A DNA stretch of 64,000 bases from Forficula auricularia (lineage: Eukaryota; Arthropoda; Insecta; Dermaptera; Forficulidae), in contig JALMQS010000030.1 in the NCBI GenBank assembly GCA_024734495.1, positions 35,323,555 through 35,387,554 on the forward strand. The letters are read 5' to 3'. A program made the position numbers and the translations under genes. The notes beneath the pieces were generated by a model. The model saw only the letters and a program-made list of their open reading frames with translations. It was not told where the DNA came from and searched no databases. Below are positions 44,085-55,339 of this stretch, in pieces; positions within the stretch are counted from its first letter, which is position 1; every line of letters starts with the position of its first letter.

Positions 44085-44775
44085 TTTTAAAATTTCTTTT
44101 TACTTTTATAACATGGTTCACCTCGAACCTATACAATTCTCCCTTAACAAAACATAATATGGACTCTTTTTTCTTTTTTGTTCCAAACTTAACCACGTTT
44201 GCATATTTTGTCTAAAACACAAAAAAACTTTAACAGTGACGGCTTGTTCATTTGTGTGGTACCATTTTTTTCATCCATGTATTTAATAAAAAATTCAAAA
44301 TGTGTGAAAAATGTCAAGCGTTTCTGAATTTAGAAATGTCATTGGTACAATAAAAAATAAATATAAAGAGAAAGAAAATGAGAAAATAAGAGGCAAAAAG
44401 ACACATGTCACTTTTATATATTTTGATGAGTATTAAGTCTTATGGGTCTACTAAAATCCTCTTCAGGCCTTTTTAATCCATTGCAAAGCTAATGGAGTAC
44501 TTAGATCTAAGACAGATCCGACATACTTACTACTAGACATCTTTTTATTCCAAATAAATAAAAACAAATAAAAATGATTTATTATTATTATTAATGCTTA
44601 ATAAAAATTAATCCGGAATCTATAAATATTATCAAATAAAAAATATTCATTTATAAATATTCTAATGTAACTTTAGCACTCCGCGTGATTTTTATTTTAT
44701 CACTAAGCAAAATTTAATAAGAGTCTAAGATTGAAATAAAAAACTTAACGGAAACAATATAAAATTTTTTAAAAA
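44085..44775. other. No gene recognised
   Basis: AT-rich. 44030-44180 resembles PLE tail sequence repeated once more (ATGGTTCACCTCGAACCTAT near 44112), so a worn PLE tail may lie here. Confidence 0.35.
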
Positions 44776-44779
44776 TTTA

Positions 44780-44905
44780 GGTAGGTTTCAAAAAAATAAG
44801 AGACAAGACGATTGTCGCATGTCTCTATATATTCAGTTTTCGCTTTGAACTCCTGAATACAAGCTCGTACTCCGAAATATATAGAGAGTCATTGTTTGCA
44901 AGATC
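44780..44905 (+). mobile_element. Degenerate PLE pseudo-LTR
   Basis: TTAGGTAGGTTTCAAAAAAA, then short arms GACAAGACGATTG, GTCTCTATATATTC and a core-like CTCCTGAATACAAGC...TCCGAAATATATAG (44850-44885). CUGANGA has decayed to CTGAATA. Confidence 0.5.
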
Positions 44906-44999
44906 AAAATTAGTCAAATTAAAAAAATATATTCAATTGTAAAAAAAACAAATGAAACGAAACTATGATTCGTGACATGAAACTCGATCCGGTTGCAGC

Positions 45000-45535
45000 T
45001 TAAAGAAATTTTTTATTTCACCTACTCTTAGAGCAGTCAGATTTTTTGTTGCTAAAAAGTCGATGAAAATTTTTTTGGCGGGAGAGGAAAGTACACTCCT
45101 GTTTGGTCATAGGTGCCGGATACAAATTTTAAAATTTTTAAGAAAATAATATTCGATGATCCAACAACCCCTACGTTCAAAAGCATTTTTAAAAACGTTT
45201 TGTTAATAAAGACAAACATGTAGGGCGAGACCTTTAGATTTCTAAATTTTTTCATGGCAATACTGGATGGAGCAGCCTGTCATACAAACAACACCTGATC
45301 TCTTTTAAATATTTGGAGCCTTATATCGATTATCGATCCTAAATTTAAAAAAAAATGATATAATATAATTCTCCTTCTCACATGATCCCACTTATTTAAA
45401 TAAATCTACATATTTCGACACAAAAAATATCACAATGCTGTGGATTATAAAAATAAGAAATACTCCCAGATTTATATCTAGATCCTCATTTCTGTAGCTG
45501 TGTCAGGACGAAAATGAGCCGAAACTTTTAAGAGA
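45000..45535. other. No gene recognised
   Basis: AT-rich, mixed; a 67-residue minus frame at 45052-45255 has no recognisable domain. Confidence 0.3.
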
Positions 45536-45547
45536 GTATGTATTTTC

Positions 45548-45642
45548 AATTGAAAGTTTTTGCCGAGAGTAGCAGAATTTTTATATATTGAAGGAGACAA
45601 TAAAAGAGTGTGTCTTCTGCTGGAATTATAAATTTTATTTAT

Positions 45643-45673
<31 letters not shown>

Positions 45674-45744
45674 TTTATATCGTTATAAATAAATAAAATT
45701 TATAATTCCAGCAGAAGACACACTCTTTTATTGTCTCCTTCAAT
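45548..45744. mobile_element. PLE-derived mini-foldback, 12-bp TSD
   Basis: The exact TSD GTATGTATTTTC lies at 45536-45547 and 45745-45756. A left tail of ~41 nt (TTGCCGAGAGTAGCAG) precedes the arms TGAAGGAGACAATAAAAGAG and complement. It is the same element as 36344-36585, but here the centre, including the hammerhead remnant, is replaced by (TTTA)n. Confidence 0.85.
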
Positions 45745-45814
45745 GTATGTATTTTCGGGAGTTTACAGGTATACATTTTGAGTGTGGTTTTTTAAGAGGA
45801 ATAAAATTTTTGGA

Positions 45815-45900
45815 CCGAGACGCCGCCCGCCAGGGCACCAGCCCGGAGGACCGAGCTTCGAGGGCGTGCCGAAGGCACGCACAAAAAGCTCGTTCATCAT
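45815..45900. other. Isolated GC-rich patch with hairpin
   Basis: A sharp rise in G/C holds GACGCCGCCCGCCAGGGCAC and the hairpin GCGTGCC-gaa-GGCACGC (45864-45880). Its GAA loop matches that of the Helitron terminal hairpin at 1418-1434. Possibly another transposon terminus. Confidence 0.35.
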
Positions 45901-46009
45901 TAGTCTTTTTCATTAAAAATATTTTATCTGTTATTTGTTTAAAAATCCGATTAAATAGAAATAAATTCATTTTGTTGTAATAGCAAACTAAGACACCTAA
46001 CAAACAATT

Positions 46010-47935
46010 TTGATTAATTTCATCAAGCAGAGGACAGCCCCATTGATTTTTCTTTATGAATCAACAACTCTGGTGCTTTGGACAAAACAATCTTGAAAGA
46101 AAGCTTTATTTAAAAAAAAAACTGAAACAAAATATTGAGATTACAATGATATTTGCATGTGTTATATTCTTATATGTATATTCTTGAATGGGTATGTAGT
46201 TGAGGATGAAAACATCTTCTGAATGAATTCAGTGATTTTAGCGATCTTATTAACGGTGGCAACCTATACCACAAATAAATTGACTCAACCGTGAAATTAG
46301 AGATCTAAGAACAAAATGCTACTTAAGGACTTTCCCTAATAAATCGATTTTCTTGCAATCCTTTTAAAACTTTGAATTCACATATTTAGTGTTCTTTATA
46401 AGTAGAAATTTTTTTCAATACTCCTTGCGGTACTAAATTCGTAAATATTGACCTTTGAAATTTGCATATTTAACACGCGAACCCTATCCCGATTGATGTT
46501 AAAGCGACTGTTTCTTTAAATAACAATCGTAATTTTCTTGAAATTATTTTGAAAAACTGAGAATCATTAACTGAAGATATAACAAATATTTTTCTGTTAA
46601 AATAATTGTATCAAGCGGTATTCGTTTTGTATGAAAAATGTTAAAAGTTAGGTACTTTTTATGGTTTCCATTTTTCTCTCATGGCATGGCAAGTTAGAGA
46701 TGGCGACTTGGCAACGTCGCATTAAATCACTCAATTTTTCCATATCTAAAAAACTTCTGCAGCTGGTGTATTTGAAACTTTTAGCTAATTCTCTGAACCT
46801 AACCATATTGTTCTCATCTGGAATTTCGCATTGAGCTGTTTCATGAAGTGTTTTTTTATGCTTTATCTTTTAGCGTCCATAAGAATGCAATGTTGCCAGA
46901 TCCGAGAAACGACTCAGTGAAAATATTTTCGTTTTTCTGCGCATGTGAGACTAGGGAAAATAGTGAACTGCATCTGAGCTATATTAGGGAACGTCCTTAA
47001 ATTCAGTGATTATTTGGGTTCAGGTTCTTTCAACATATCTGGCTGTAGGCATGCTAAAATTAAATGCATTATTTTGATGAAAATTGAAAATTAGTTACCT
47101 TGCCCGTATTTCTAAATGCCATTTGTAAAGTATTGATTAATTGATTCTCCCTCAGGGGATTCATGATTGCATTGATTAATAATTGTAAAGTCTAAATTAA
47201 AGAGCAATTATAAATGTTCATTAAACCGTAATCTTCACTTTTTTAATAAATTTTATCGTTGACATTTTTGACGTGTTACTTCTAATCGGATTTCCATATT
47301 AATTCCATGGAAATTTAATAATTTCATTAGAAAATCTGGATTTTTCAATATTGCCTTTTTTTGACATTTCATTTATAATTATTGAATTTTTGCAATTTAA
47401 TAATATCATTTAGACTTTCTACTAAAAAATCAATTTTATTTTTATCAGTTTATCCTATCAAAATTTATACACTGTTTGAAAGCATACCATAAATGAAAAA
47501 AGAATACCTATTAATAAGAGGACTGCAATATTTATTCATCTGAATATACAGACAAAAAAAATTAGAATTCCCAAAATTATTACGTACGTACGTATCAAGT
47601 TTTGAACACAAGACACGCTTGAATTTTACTGAAATTGATTGTAAATTTAACCTTAAGAGCCTATTTATGTCATTGCAAATATATATAATTTATAATCACT
47701 TCTGGAACTTTTCGTATTTAGAAATGTCTATAAATCGGAGAAAAATAATTTTTTGAGCATGCTTTTATCTGTCATTGAGTGTGTGTGTGTGTCTAGATTC
47801 CGAAACTCTCGATTACTAAAAAGCAAAATGTCATCGAACAGACTTGTTTTGATATTTCTAGTTTTAGAACTTAGGTTCACTAATGAAGAAAATTAGAAAA
47901 AATTAAATCGTTATATGAGAAGCTCTCAAACTCAA
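46010..47935. other. No gene recognised
   Basis: The longest stretch of unassigned sequence in the window. 46013-46085 carries the CATCAAGCAGAGGACAGCCC phrase shared with 8.4, 35.0 and 39.4 kb. A short (GT)n lies at ~47778. No conserved open frame, TIR or array. Confidence 0.35.
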
Positions 47936-47939
47936 CAAA

Positions 47940-48420
47940 ATCTTGTATACATATGTAGTTTGGTCGAAATGGCTAGAATTTTCATTTTTTGACCCCCCCC
48001 CCCCCCCACCCATTTCGGCTGATTAGTATAATAAGTATAATAATTAAACTTGAGCAAGATGCGAGGTAGGTTTCACAAAAAAAGAAATAAAACAAAATTG
48101 AGTTTTGAATTATTTTTCCAATGTATATTCAGTTCTCTTTTACTCCTGATGATGGGCTCACCCCCGAAATATATCGAAATCAAAACTCACTTTTGTTTTA
48201 TTTCTTTTTTTGTGAAACATACCTTGCTTACTCATCTTGCTCAAGTTTGATTATTATATTAAAATGTTTCACCTTGAACCAACACCTAACTCCTTAAAAG
48301 TTATGGGTGGTTAGTTTTTGCATTTCTAGCCTTCTGGGGATCAACAGAATATGTATACAAAATTTCGTACAGTTTGGTCGAAAGGGCTAGAATTTTCATT
48401 TTTGACCCCACCCCCTTTTC
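47940..48420 (-). mobile_element. Family A fragment split by a PLE
   Basis: The C-rich block and 'GGTTAGTTTTTGCATTTCTAG' type sequence of family A lie on both sides (47940-48027 and 48305-48420). Neither A terminus is present. Confidence 0.55.
48028..48304. mobile_element. PLE-derived insertion with hammerhead, ~11-bp TSD
   Basis: Imperfect TSD GGCTGATTAGT / GGGTGGTTAGT (48017-48027, 48305-48315). Arms CTTGAGCAAGATGCGAGGTA / its near complement ending CTTGCTCAAG enclose a plus-strand core (48143-48176: CTGATGA, extra T, GGG...CCC, GAAATATAT). The right tail contains ATGTTTCACCTTGAACCAAC. Confidence 0.75.
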
Positions 48421-48779
48421 TTGTCTGTTATAATGTTTAAAAAAATTTAAAAAAATATATATTTTATGTTCTTTTTAAAAATATATTCAGTTTTTTCTAG
48501 TTTAATTTTTTAAACCTGTTCAAAATGTGGGAGAACTTTATGCCCCACCCTGTATTTAAATTTTTCGACAAGAAACGAAACAACACATTTTCACTGAAAA
48601 CAATTTCTTTAAATAGATAGTTAAAAAGATTCCATTGAATAAAATCCAGGCAGAGAGAGAGAGAAAGAAATCATTAAAAAAAAAAAAAAGAATTAAATCG
48701 TACTTTTGCTTCATTCTTTTGAAATAATTTTCTCCGTGGAAGAAGAAGATTAACACTCGGCTTTTCTATTTATTTCACC

Positions 48780-49075
48780 TAAACGGAGTTTTTTTCCCAA
48801 GCAAAGGAGGTGAATCGGCGGGGTTGATCGTCGAACCCAAAACGTCCAATTTCAAGTGAAATCAGTCTCTAGTGACAGCCGCAGTCTTCAATAAGAATCC
48901 TTCCTTGCCGCAAAGCTTCTCTTTGGAAAGCAAAAAAATATATATAGGTATATATAGAGAGAGAAAAGAAAAACAGTTTTCAAAAGAAGAGCCATCGGTT
49001 TCCTTTCGTTGTCCCTCCAGCTCCAGCAACCCTCCACTGTAGCTGCCGAATAACGCGAGCATTAGGGGCGTAAGT
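48780..49075 (+). other. Higher-complexity segment ending in a GTAAGT donor-like site
   Basis: Less AT-rich than its surroundings and free of the repeat families seen elsewhere. It ends CATTAGGGGC followed by GTAAGTTTT (donor consensus at 49070-49075). It could be a noncoding 5' exon of a host gene. There is no ATG-initiated frame of note on +, and the 66-residue minus frame is unconvincing. Speculative. Confidence 0.2.
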
Positions 49076-49324
49076 TTTCTTTCCTTCCAATTTGCTGGAT
49101 TTTTATTTCCTCCTCTCTCTCGATTCCAGCATTAGCCCCGAAGAGTTTCACATTAGGACCCCCTCCCTTGCACCTTGTTTTATTTTGGACGACCATTTAA
49201 CCAAAATTTAATCAACTATTAATCAATATATGAGCAGAATGGATGAAATTAGGAGAGGCCTATGCCCAAAACGGCCCTGGTACAATTTAAACTTATAAAT
49301 ACTCCAAATACTTATATAGAGGTA

Positions 49325-49625
49325 TTGTATAGAAACAAGAGGCCACTGTGGGTCAGTGATCAGAGTGTCGGACCGCTGTCCTGAAGTATGCTGGTTCGAG
49401 ACTGAGCCTCGACAGATATTTGCAGCCGGAAAGTAATGGCAAACTACCAAGAGTATAATTGCCTAGTCAACCTCTCCAAACTAGCCGTTCGGAACCGGCG
49501 TTAAAAAGTAGGTCCCGTATATCTGTGTAAAACAGCTGAACACACTCAGCACAGGTATATGTGGAGAGGTGCCGACGCCAGTTCGGGCTTGGCACTACAA
49601 GAAGATAGAATCAATCTATCATGTG
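49325..49625 (+). mobile_element. tRNA-derived SINE (type 3)
   Basis: A tRNA-like head has A-box-like GTGGGTCAGTGATCAGAGTG and a B box near GCTGGTTCGAGACTG (49390-49404). A ~200-bp body includes GTAATGGCAAACTACCAAGA and GTGCCGACGCCAGTTCGG. It ends in a short GATAGAATCAATCTATC repeat instead of poly-A. A longer body than types 1 and 2. TSD not resolved. Confidence 0.6.
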
Positions 49626-49689
49626 GATTGACCCCCCTCCCCCCATGAAAATTTTCTGGCTACGCCCCTGGTTAATCTAGGTAGTTTTA

Positions 49690-50712
49690 GTGGGAACTTC
49701 TCTTTTGATAAACAACTCAACCATCGAAGCACACATTAAATAAATGAGAAATGAAGAATAACCAACCCTATATTATTCTATATACATAAAAAAGAGCTAA
49801 GGGGCTAAGAAAAAGATTGCATTAAAATTGATGATCCACACACAAACCAGGAATATTTATTTTTCTTTATCTTGTATAATCAACTAAGCAACCAACGTTT
49901 CTTCTTTTACAAAAGAATGCCACTTGATATTTTCAAAAGAAATCACATTTTGGTTCCAAAACAGATAAGCCCTTACGGAACATTAATATTCGAATGATTG
50001 TTGATTTTTTTTCATTATAAATAATTCAATGGGCTCCGTTTCTTTCATTTATTTCCTTCAAATTGACTTTATCAAGAATCAAGAATTTTGCCCTGGTTTC
50101 AAAATATTTTTCTTCTATTTAAGGAAAGAGAATGAGAATAGATAAAATTGAAGAAAAGAATAAAAATAATTAATTGATGTGGAAATAGTACGACTTTCAC
50201 TTAATCTTTTTTTACAAACCAATTTTGAAATTAAATTTAAGGCATATATATTTTAAAATCAGATTATGTAAACATCAAGCATAGAAACCCCATGGTAAAC
50301 CTGATCCGGAATAGACAATTTCAAAAATTTCAGTAGGATTCGTATGAAAGCCGAATGTAGTTTCCATAATTAAAGCCAGAAACTTCGCAACCAATTTTTA
50401 GAATAGATATAGATAAGCACAATCTTAAATAATTGTTCTTATTGATTTAATTAGCCTACTTACTACTTATTCTCGAGAAAAAATGTAGGCAGTCCAATAA
50501 TTAGCCAGCTGCAACAAGTGGATCCGCACAGGTACCCAGCTAAATAGTGAAATTGAAAAAATGCTGAATATTGTATACTTTCTAATTTTAGGAGTATTGC
50601 AAAAAAATAGGGAGGGAGGTGTCTGAAATTTAAAACCAGCCCGGCAAAGGTACTGAATTTGAACGAAACCTTGCCTTACATCCCCCGAATTGTTTACTCC
50701 TTTTAATAATTA
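49690..50712. other. No gene recognised
   Basis: AT-rich; an orphan transposon end (GGCTACGCCCCTG, 49659-49671) lies just before it. Nothing else supported. Confidence 0.3.
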
Positions 50713-50714
50713 TC

Positions 50715-50830
50715 AAAAAATAAGCTGATGTGCCCATCCACATGACTTTACCATACACCTGAGTCTTCTCTTATATTTAATATTTAATTAAAATAGTTTA
50801 TAATTATTTACGAAAGAACCCCCCCCCTTC
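50715..50830 (-). mobile_element. Family A right-end fragment
   Basis: AATAAGCTGATGTGCCCATCC then ACATGACTTTACCATACACC, the A-family right end, followed within 60 bp by unrelated sequence. Confidence 0.55.
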
Positions 50831-51119
50831 TTAATTTTGCCCCCATTAGCAATTAATAATACTATCTTCTTGCAATTATTAGACTATTTTATTAGAACTA
50901 TCACCTTTCTTCGATTTTTGTTCCCCCTCCCCTCAACCCCGTCAATTTCACATAATGAGTCATTTTCATAAGGTCGTATAAGGTTCATGTGCAAAATTTT
51001 GTCTTCCATTAAAGGCTCTAAGAAGACTTAACATATATTTTATTGATAGTTCTAATTTTTCGACCACCCCCGCACTACCATAAGTTCATTTTTATGTAAA
51101 TTTTTCTAATTAATATAAC

Positions 51120-51430
51120 AAATAATAATTGCTATATCAAAGAGAATTGTTTTGACTGCGCTTGGTCTCTCTTTGTCCAGACTTAAGACTCCACAGATTT
51201 CAATAGCATAATCCGCAGTAGTCTCGTGATAAATATCTTTTTCAAGCGCGTTTAAAACAATTCTCATTGATATAGGAATTATTCTTTGTTATATTAATTA
51301 GAAAAATTTATTTAAGATCATTATTTTAAGTTAGAAATATATAAGTTCAAATATTATTTTCACTCAATATTTGACAAAGATTCCCTACAGTTGATTCGCG
51401 ATTGAATCAAATGTAGAAAACATTCGGTTC
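51120..51430 (-). repeat. Diverged copy of the 440-bp repeat
   Basis: Shares GTCCAGACTTAAGACT, GTAGTCTCGTGATAAATATC, TTAGAAATATATAAGTTCA and GATTCGCGATTGAATCAAAT with 10331-11750. It is a single partial unit on the opposite strand and begins and ends in AT-rich sequence. Confidence 0.65.
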
Positions 51431-51472
51431 ATTTTTATGGTTTATTTCATTTTTCTCTGTTTTTACTTTACA

Positions 51473-52383
51473 ATACAGGGTATGATCAAGTATTGTAATC
51501 GTGCATGAAATAAATTGACACGTTCTGATGTGGCCATCCACTTGACTTTACCATACACATCTGGTTGTGTTTGGTACAAGGGCCTAGATTTTAATTTTTG
51601 GACACTACAACCCTCCCGCCCTCTATTTTGGGGTTGGTTTTTGTATTTTTATTCCTCTGGTAGCCCAATGAATATGTATACAAAATTTCGTTGAGTTTGG
51701 TCCAAGGGCTTAGATTTTCATTTTTTACCACCCCCCCCCCCCCACCCCCCATTCCGAGCGTTTTGTTTTTTTTGTTTTGTTTTTGCATCTTTAGTGTTCT
51801 CGAGACCCACTGATTATGTATACAAAATTTGGTTGAGTTTGCTCAAATGGCCTAGATTTTTATTTTTTTACCCCCCTCCCCAACCCCCCTAATTTTGGCC
51901 CCACAAAAAGAATATTTTCGTTATTATAGGTTAATTTTATAGTAGGTATATTTTATTTTTCTTGTATTTTTTAGCTTGAAAATATTGTAATTTTACATTT
52001 TAACCCTCTCCCCCCCCTAATTTTGAGTCGATATGCACCAAAATCTAATCAGCTCTTAATCTCAATGCATCAAAACTACCTTTTAAATTTGGATTTGATA
52101 TTCACACTAGTTTTTGAGTTAGTTCGTCCACAAAATTTGGTAACGCACAGGCTAACAGACTAACAGACATTTTGACAAAACAGTTATTATCTCGAAAAAT
52201 ATAATTTTTTCAATGTTTACCTATTAGAGCTTTTTTGTAGACCTAAATCCCATGGTTTCGCCCAATTTTTTTTAATCAAAATAATTTCAGCCGTTTTTGA
52301 GATATCTCGAAAAATAAGCAAAAAAAAACAACACTTTTTTCATGCACGATTACAATACTTGATCATGCCCTGTATGGTAAAGT
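51473..52383 (-). mobile_element. Family A copy A6 with an extra inverted left end
   Basis: The main copy runs in the minus sense from ACGTTCTGATGTGGCCATCC (51520) to ATGCCCTGTATGGTAAAGT (52383). Immediately before it, 51473-51512 is a second left-end hairpin (ACTTTACAATACAGGG to GTGCATGAAA) in the plus sense. The copy is therefore bounded by left ends on both sides. Confidence 0.65.
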
Positions 52384-52619
52384 AATAAAAAGCAAAATAA
52401 TTTTTAAAATTTTGGTACGTTTTCAGCAAATTTTAGCAATTTGGTGGCCAGGCCTTTTGTTAATGATATTAATGCGATATATATTTTATGTTTCCGTCTT
52501 GACAGAAATTGTGGTATACAAATTTATAAACTGCATAAATTCGGCTCAAATGTGAGAAACATGTTGAGAAAATTATAAAATATATAATACGCTGTGAAAT
52601 CACAGGATTCGCCTAGAAT

Positions 52620-53236
52620 TTCATCCCCCAACCCCATTTTGGGTGGTTAGATTTTGAATTTTTAGTTTTCTGAGGCCCACTAATTATGTAACTTGGTTAA
52701 ATTTGGTTCATGGACCTATATTTTGATTCCCCCCCCCCCATTTCGGGTTGTTGGTTTTTGCATTTTTAGTCTTTTGGAGATCCACAGATTTGGTATAGAA
52801 AATTTGGTTGAATTTGCTCAAAAGGCCTAGATTTTTAATTTTTAACCCCCCCCCCTCCACTCCTCTTAATTTTGGGTCGATATGCATTTTGATCTAATCA
52901 CCTCTCAATCTCAATGCACCAAAACCACGTGTCGAATTTGGTTTTGATATTCACACTAGTTTTTGAGCTACCTCGTCCACAAAAATTTGCTAACGCACAG
53001 ACCAACTGACAGAATTCAGATGTACTAACAGACATTTTGACAAAACAGTTATTATCTCAAAAAATATAATTTTTCGATGTTCACTTATTAGAGCTTTTTT
53101 GTAGACCATGGTTTCGCTCAATTTTTTTAACCAAAATAGTTTCAGCCGTTTTTGAGATATTTCCAAAAAAAGAAGCAAAAAAACCACTTTTTTCATACAC
53201 GATTACAATACTTGACCATACCCTGTATGGTAAAGT
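52620..53236 (-). mobile_element. Family A copy A7 (right end missing)
   Basis: Begins inside the C-rich blocks (~52620) and ends with the hairpin CATACCCTGTATGGTAAAGT at 53236. The distance to A6 is ~240 bp of unrelated sequence. Confidence 0.65.
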
Positions 53237-53239
53237 AAA

Positions 53240-53920
53240 AATGAAAATTTTCGAATGGATTCAATAGCAGACTTCATCAAGTAAAATAATTACTTCCCTT
53301 TATGATTAATGGTTGGAAAATTATCAGAGTAAATTATAAGATTTCATTTAATGACTTTAGCTGACATTTTCGAATTTCAATATGAAATTAAAATAAATGT
53401 GATTAATAATGCCAACAACAACAGTAATCTTGTTGTTGGGGATGATTTGAACCAGAGGGTTTCCGAATGGCGACCAATGAGCATACTTCCTCTCGTTTGT
53501 GTCTACGAGAGAACTCTGAGGCTTCTAATCCGATTGTGTGCAAATTCATGTCTTATGATAATTGTCTCTATTAAATTTAAACAGGCATCGTATTAGTTCA
53601 AGTTTAATAATTAACTTAAGTACTCATAAACAGAGGAATAAGCAAAGTTGATTTCAGAATCGAAACGTTTATATTAGTCTCTTAGGAGGAGATCATCATA
53701 AACAACAAGAACAACTGAATTCCGGTGATTCATTTAGTTAAGCAAATGTTGGCTAATAGTATCCATTTTCAAAAGAGACACGCTTCTAGTTATTTTCAAG
53801 TACTTTTTATTTATTTATTTTCTCTCTCCGTCTGTATTCTGTCATTATTCCGGTACTTACTATTACTTAACAACAAACATTAATAGAAAGTTCATTCTGG
53901 CACGAAAATATCCTTTATGT
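53240..53920. other. No gene recognised
   Basis: An 81-residue + frame (53351-53596) contains no recognisable domain. The rest is AT-rich. Confidence 0.3.
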
Positions 53921-53924
53921 GGCT

Positions 53925-54090
53925 ATAGCTTACTACATATAACAACAAAACGAATTTCCTATATCCAATCTCGTAATTGACTCCAAGAGAAATAATAAAT
54001 AAAATATTTCTAATTAAAAGACTGATGATGAAGATCAAATCTTCGAAATTATAGTCTCAAACAAATAAATTACATAAAGGTGCATATGAG
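53925..54090 (+). mobile_element. Single PLE pseudo-LTR arm with hammerhead-like core
   Basis: Shares GCTTACTACA, AAACGAATTT and TTTCTAATTAAAAGACTGAT with the foldback at 34.0-34.9 kb. Core at 54022-54056: CTGATGA, extra T, stem II GAAGA/TCTTC, GAAATTATAGTC. No inverted partner arm. Confidence 0.55.
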
Positions 54091-54489
54091 GCATTCCTCG
54101 ACAAATCGGATGGTTTGAAAAATTTTAATTTTTGATTTCCTTATTTTTTGACATTTTTTTAGTCCCTTCAAAAAAATCTTTCTGGTAAATTTTGAAATTT
54201 TTTTGATCACTGGTTTAAAAGATATCAAATTTCGGATTTTCACTCATAACTTCTTCAAAAAGGGTCCAAATTCAAAATTCGAAAAAATAGTAATTCTTAT
54301 AGGACCACTATACCCCGGTGTTAAAATTTTTAGAATCAATAGAAGTTTAAAATAAAAAATTATCCAAAAAATCGAAGATTATATACAGGTTCAAAAACAA
54401 GATTAAAATTTTCAAACTCAAAATCGCATATAAATATAAACACATTAAATATTTTTTTGTATTTTATTTAATTTATTTTATTAGAAAGA

Positions 54490-54765
54490 CGGACTGGTAA
54501 GCGAAATAAGTAGGTTATAATGAAAGGCAGTCCATAAATTTATTAAATTGTATTCAATCTTCGACGTTTCGGAGACTTTTTTCTTTCCTTCTTCAGGGTA
54601 TTGGATGGTTATTGATGGGTGATGGAACCGAGTTATACTTACCCATCAATAACCATTCAATACTCTGAAGAAGGAGAGAAACAAAGTCTCCGAAACGTCG
54701 GAAATTGAATAAAATTTAATTAATTTATGGACTTCCTTTCATTATAACCTACTTATTTTTATGTA
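54490..54765. mobile_element. PLE-derived foldback in family E (first)
   Basis: Left tail with GAAAGACGGACTGGTAAGCG, then arms AAGTAGGTTATAATGAAAGG and complement meeting near 54630. Hammerhead-like cores lie in both arms: minus 54560-54603 (stem II weakened), plus 54659-54705 (stem II GGAGA/TCTCC, GAAACGTC, outer stem ATTCAAT/ATTGAAT). A TSD around TTTTTGTATTTT is likely but not exact. Confidence 0.75.
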
Positions 54766-54835
54766 TTTTTTCTCAAAAGTATGTAAAAAACAAAAATTTG
54801 AATTTTTTTTTTGAATTTTGACCTTTTATGAAGAA

Positions 54836-55254
54836 TTTATCAGGATTATTCCCTTCTTCTTCAGGGCTTCAATGGGTCAATGATTAAGAAAAAGAAGGGA
54901 AAAAAATTATTTTTCTATGCTTCTACTAAGGAAGAAAAAAGTTTTAAACACTGCTGTGGAGAGAGGAATGAAGCATTTTATTTTCTTCCTTCATTGACCC
55001 CTTGAAACCCTGAAGAAGGAGGGAATAATCCTCCGAAACGTCGGTTTGAAAGAAAAGGAGGAAGGAATCCAATAAATTACACCTTATTTCGATATGTGTT
55101 AATTTTTTCTTTCCTCACTACCCCTAGGGGGCTGGTGGGCCCAGCTGGGCTGCCTTTCTTTAATTTCAATTGAGATTTCTACCAGTCCATCTCTCTCCAG
55201 AGAAAATTTCGTGAAAATAAATAACGAATAATAATTTAAAAATTTAAAGATCCT
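54836..55254. mobile_element. PLE-derived foldback in family E (second)
   Basis: The left arm is short (GATTATTCCCTTCTTCTTCA..., truncated inside its hammerhead). The right arm is long and carries a perfect plus-strand core. It ends ACCAGTCCATCTCTCTCCAG, the complement of the 15.1-kb element's tail. It belongs to the same subfamily as 15109-15687. GAATTTAT occurs at both boundaries (~54832, ~55257) as a possible short TSD. Confidence 0.7.
55005..55047 (+). ncRNA. Hammerhead-ribozyme-like motif, fully conserved
   Basis: Stem I AAACC (55005-55009) with GGTTT (55043-55047), CTGAAGA, extra A, stem II GGAGG/CCTCC with loop GAATAAT, GAA, AC/GT, cleavage C at 55042. It differs from 15264-15306 by about one loop base. 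Confidence 0.7.
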
Positions 55255-55339
55255 CCTGAATTTATGAAAATACTCTAAATGTTTGAAATTTTAGGGATGC
55301 GCCATATCCACCGCACGCCACTGCCAGGTATATACTCTC

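Larger units (their letters stand above)
54085..55330 (+). repeat. Family E element, interrupted twice by PLE foldbacks
   Basis: Begins TATGAGGCATTCCTCGACAA, continues to ~54480, resumes at 54766-54835 and finally at 55255-55330, ending with GTTTGAAATTTTAGGGATGC. The pieces are colinear with the minus copy at 8030-8370 and the end fragment at 25755. Non-coding. Confidence 0.6.

Noticed and set aside
45740..46003. Opposed 87- and 77-residue frames over the GC-rich patch
   Set aside because: Both are shadows of a short GC-rich hairpin segment; neither shows a known domain.
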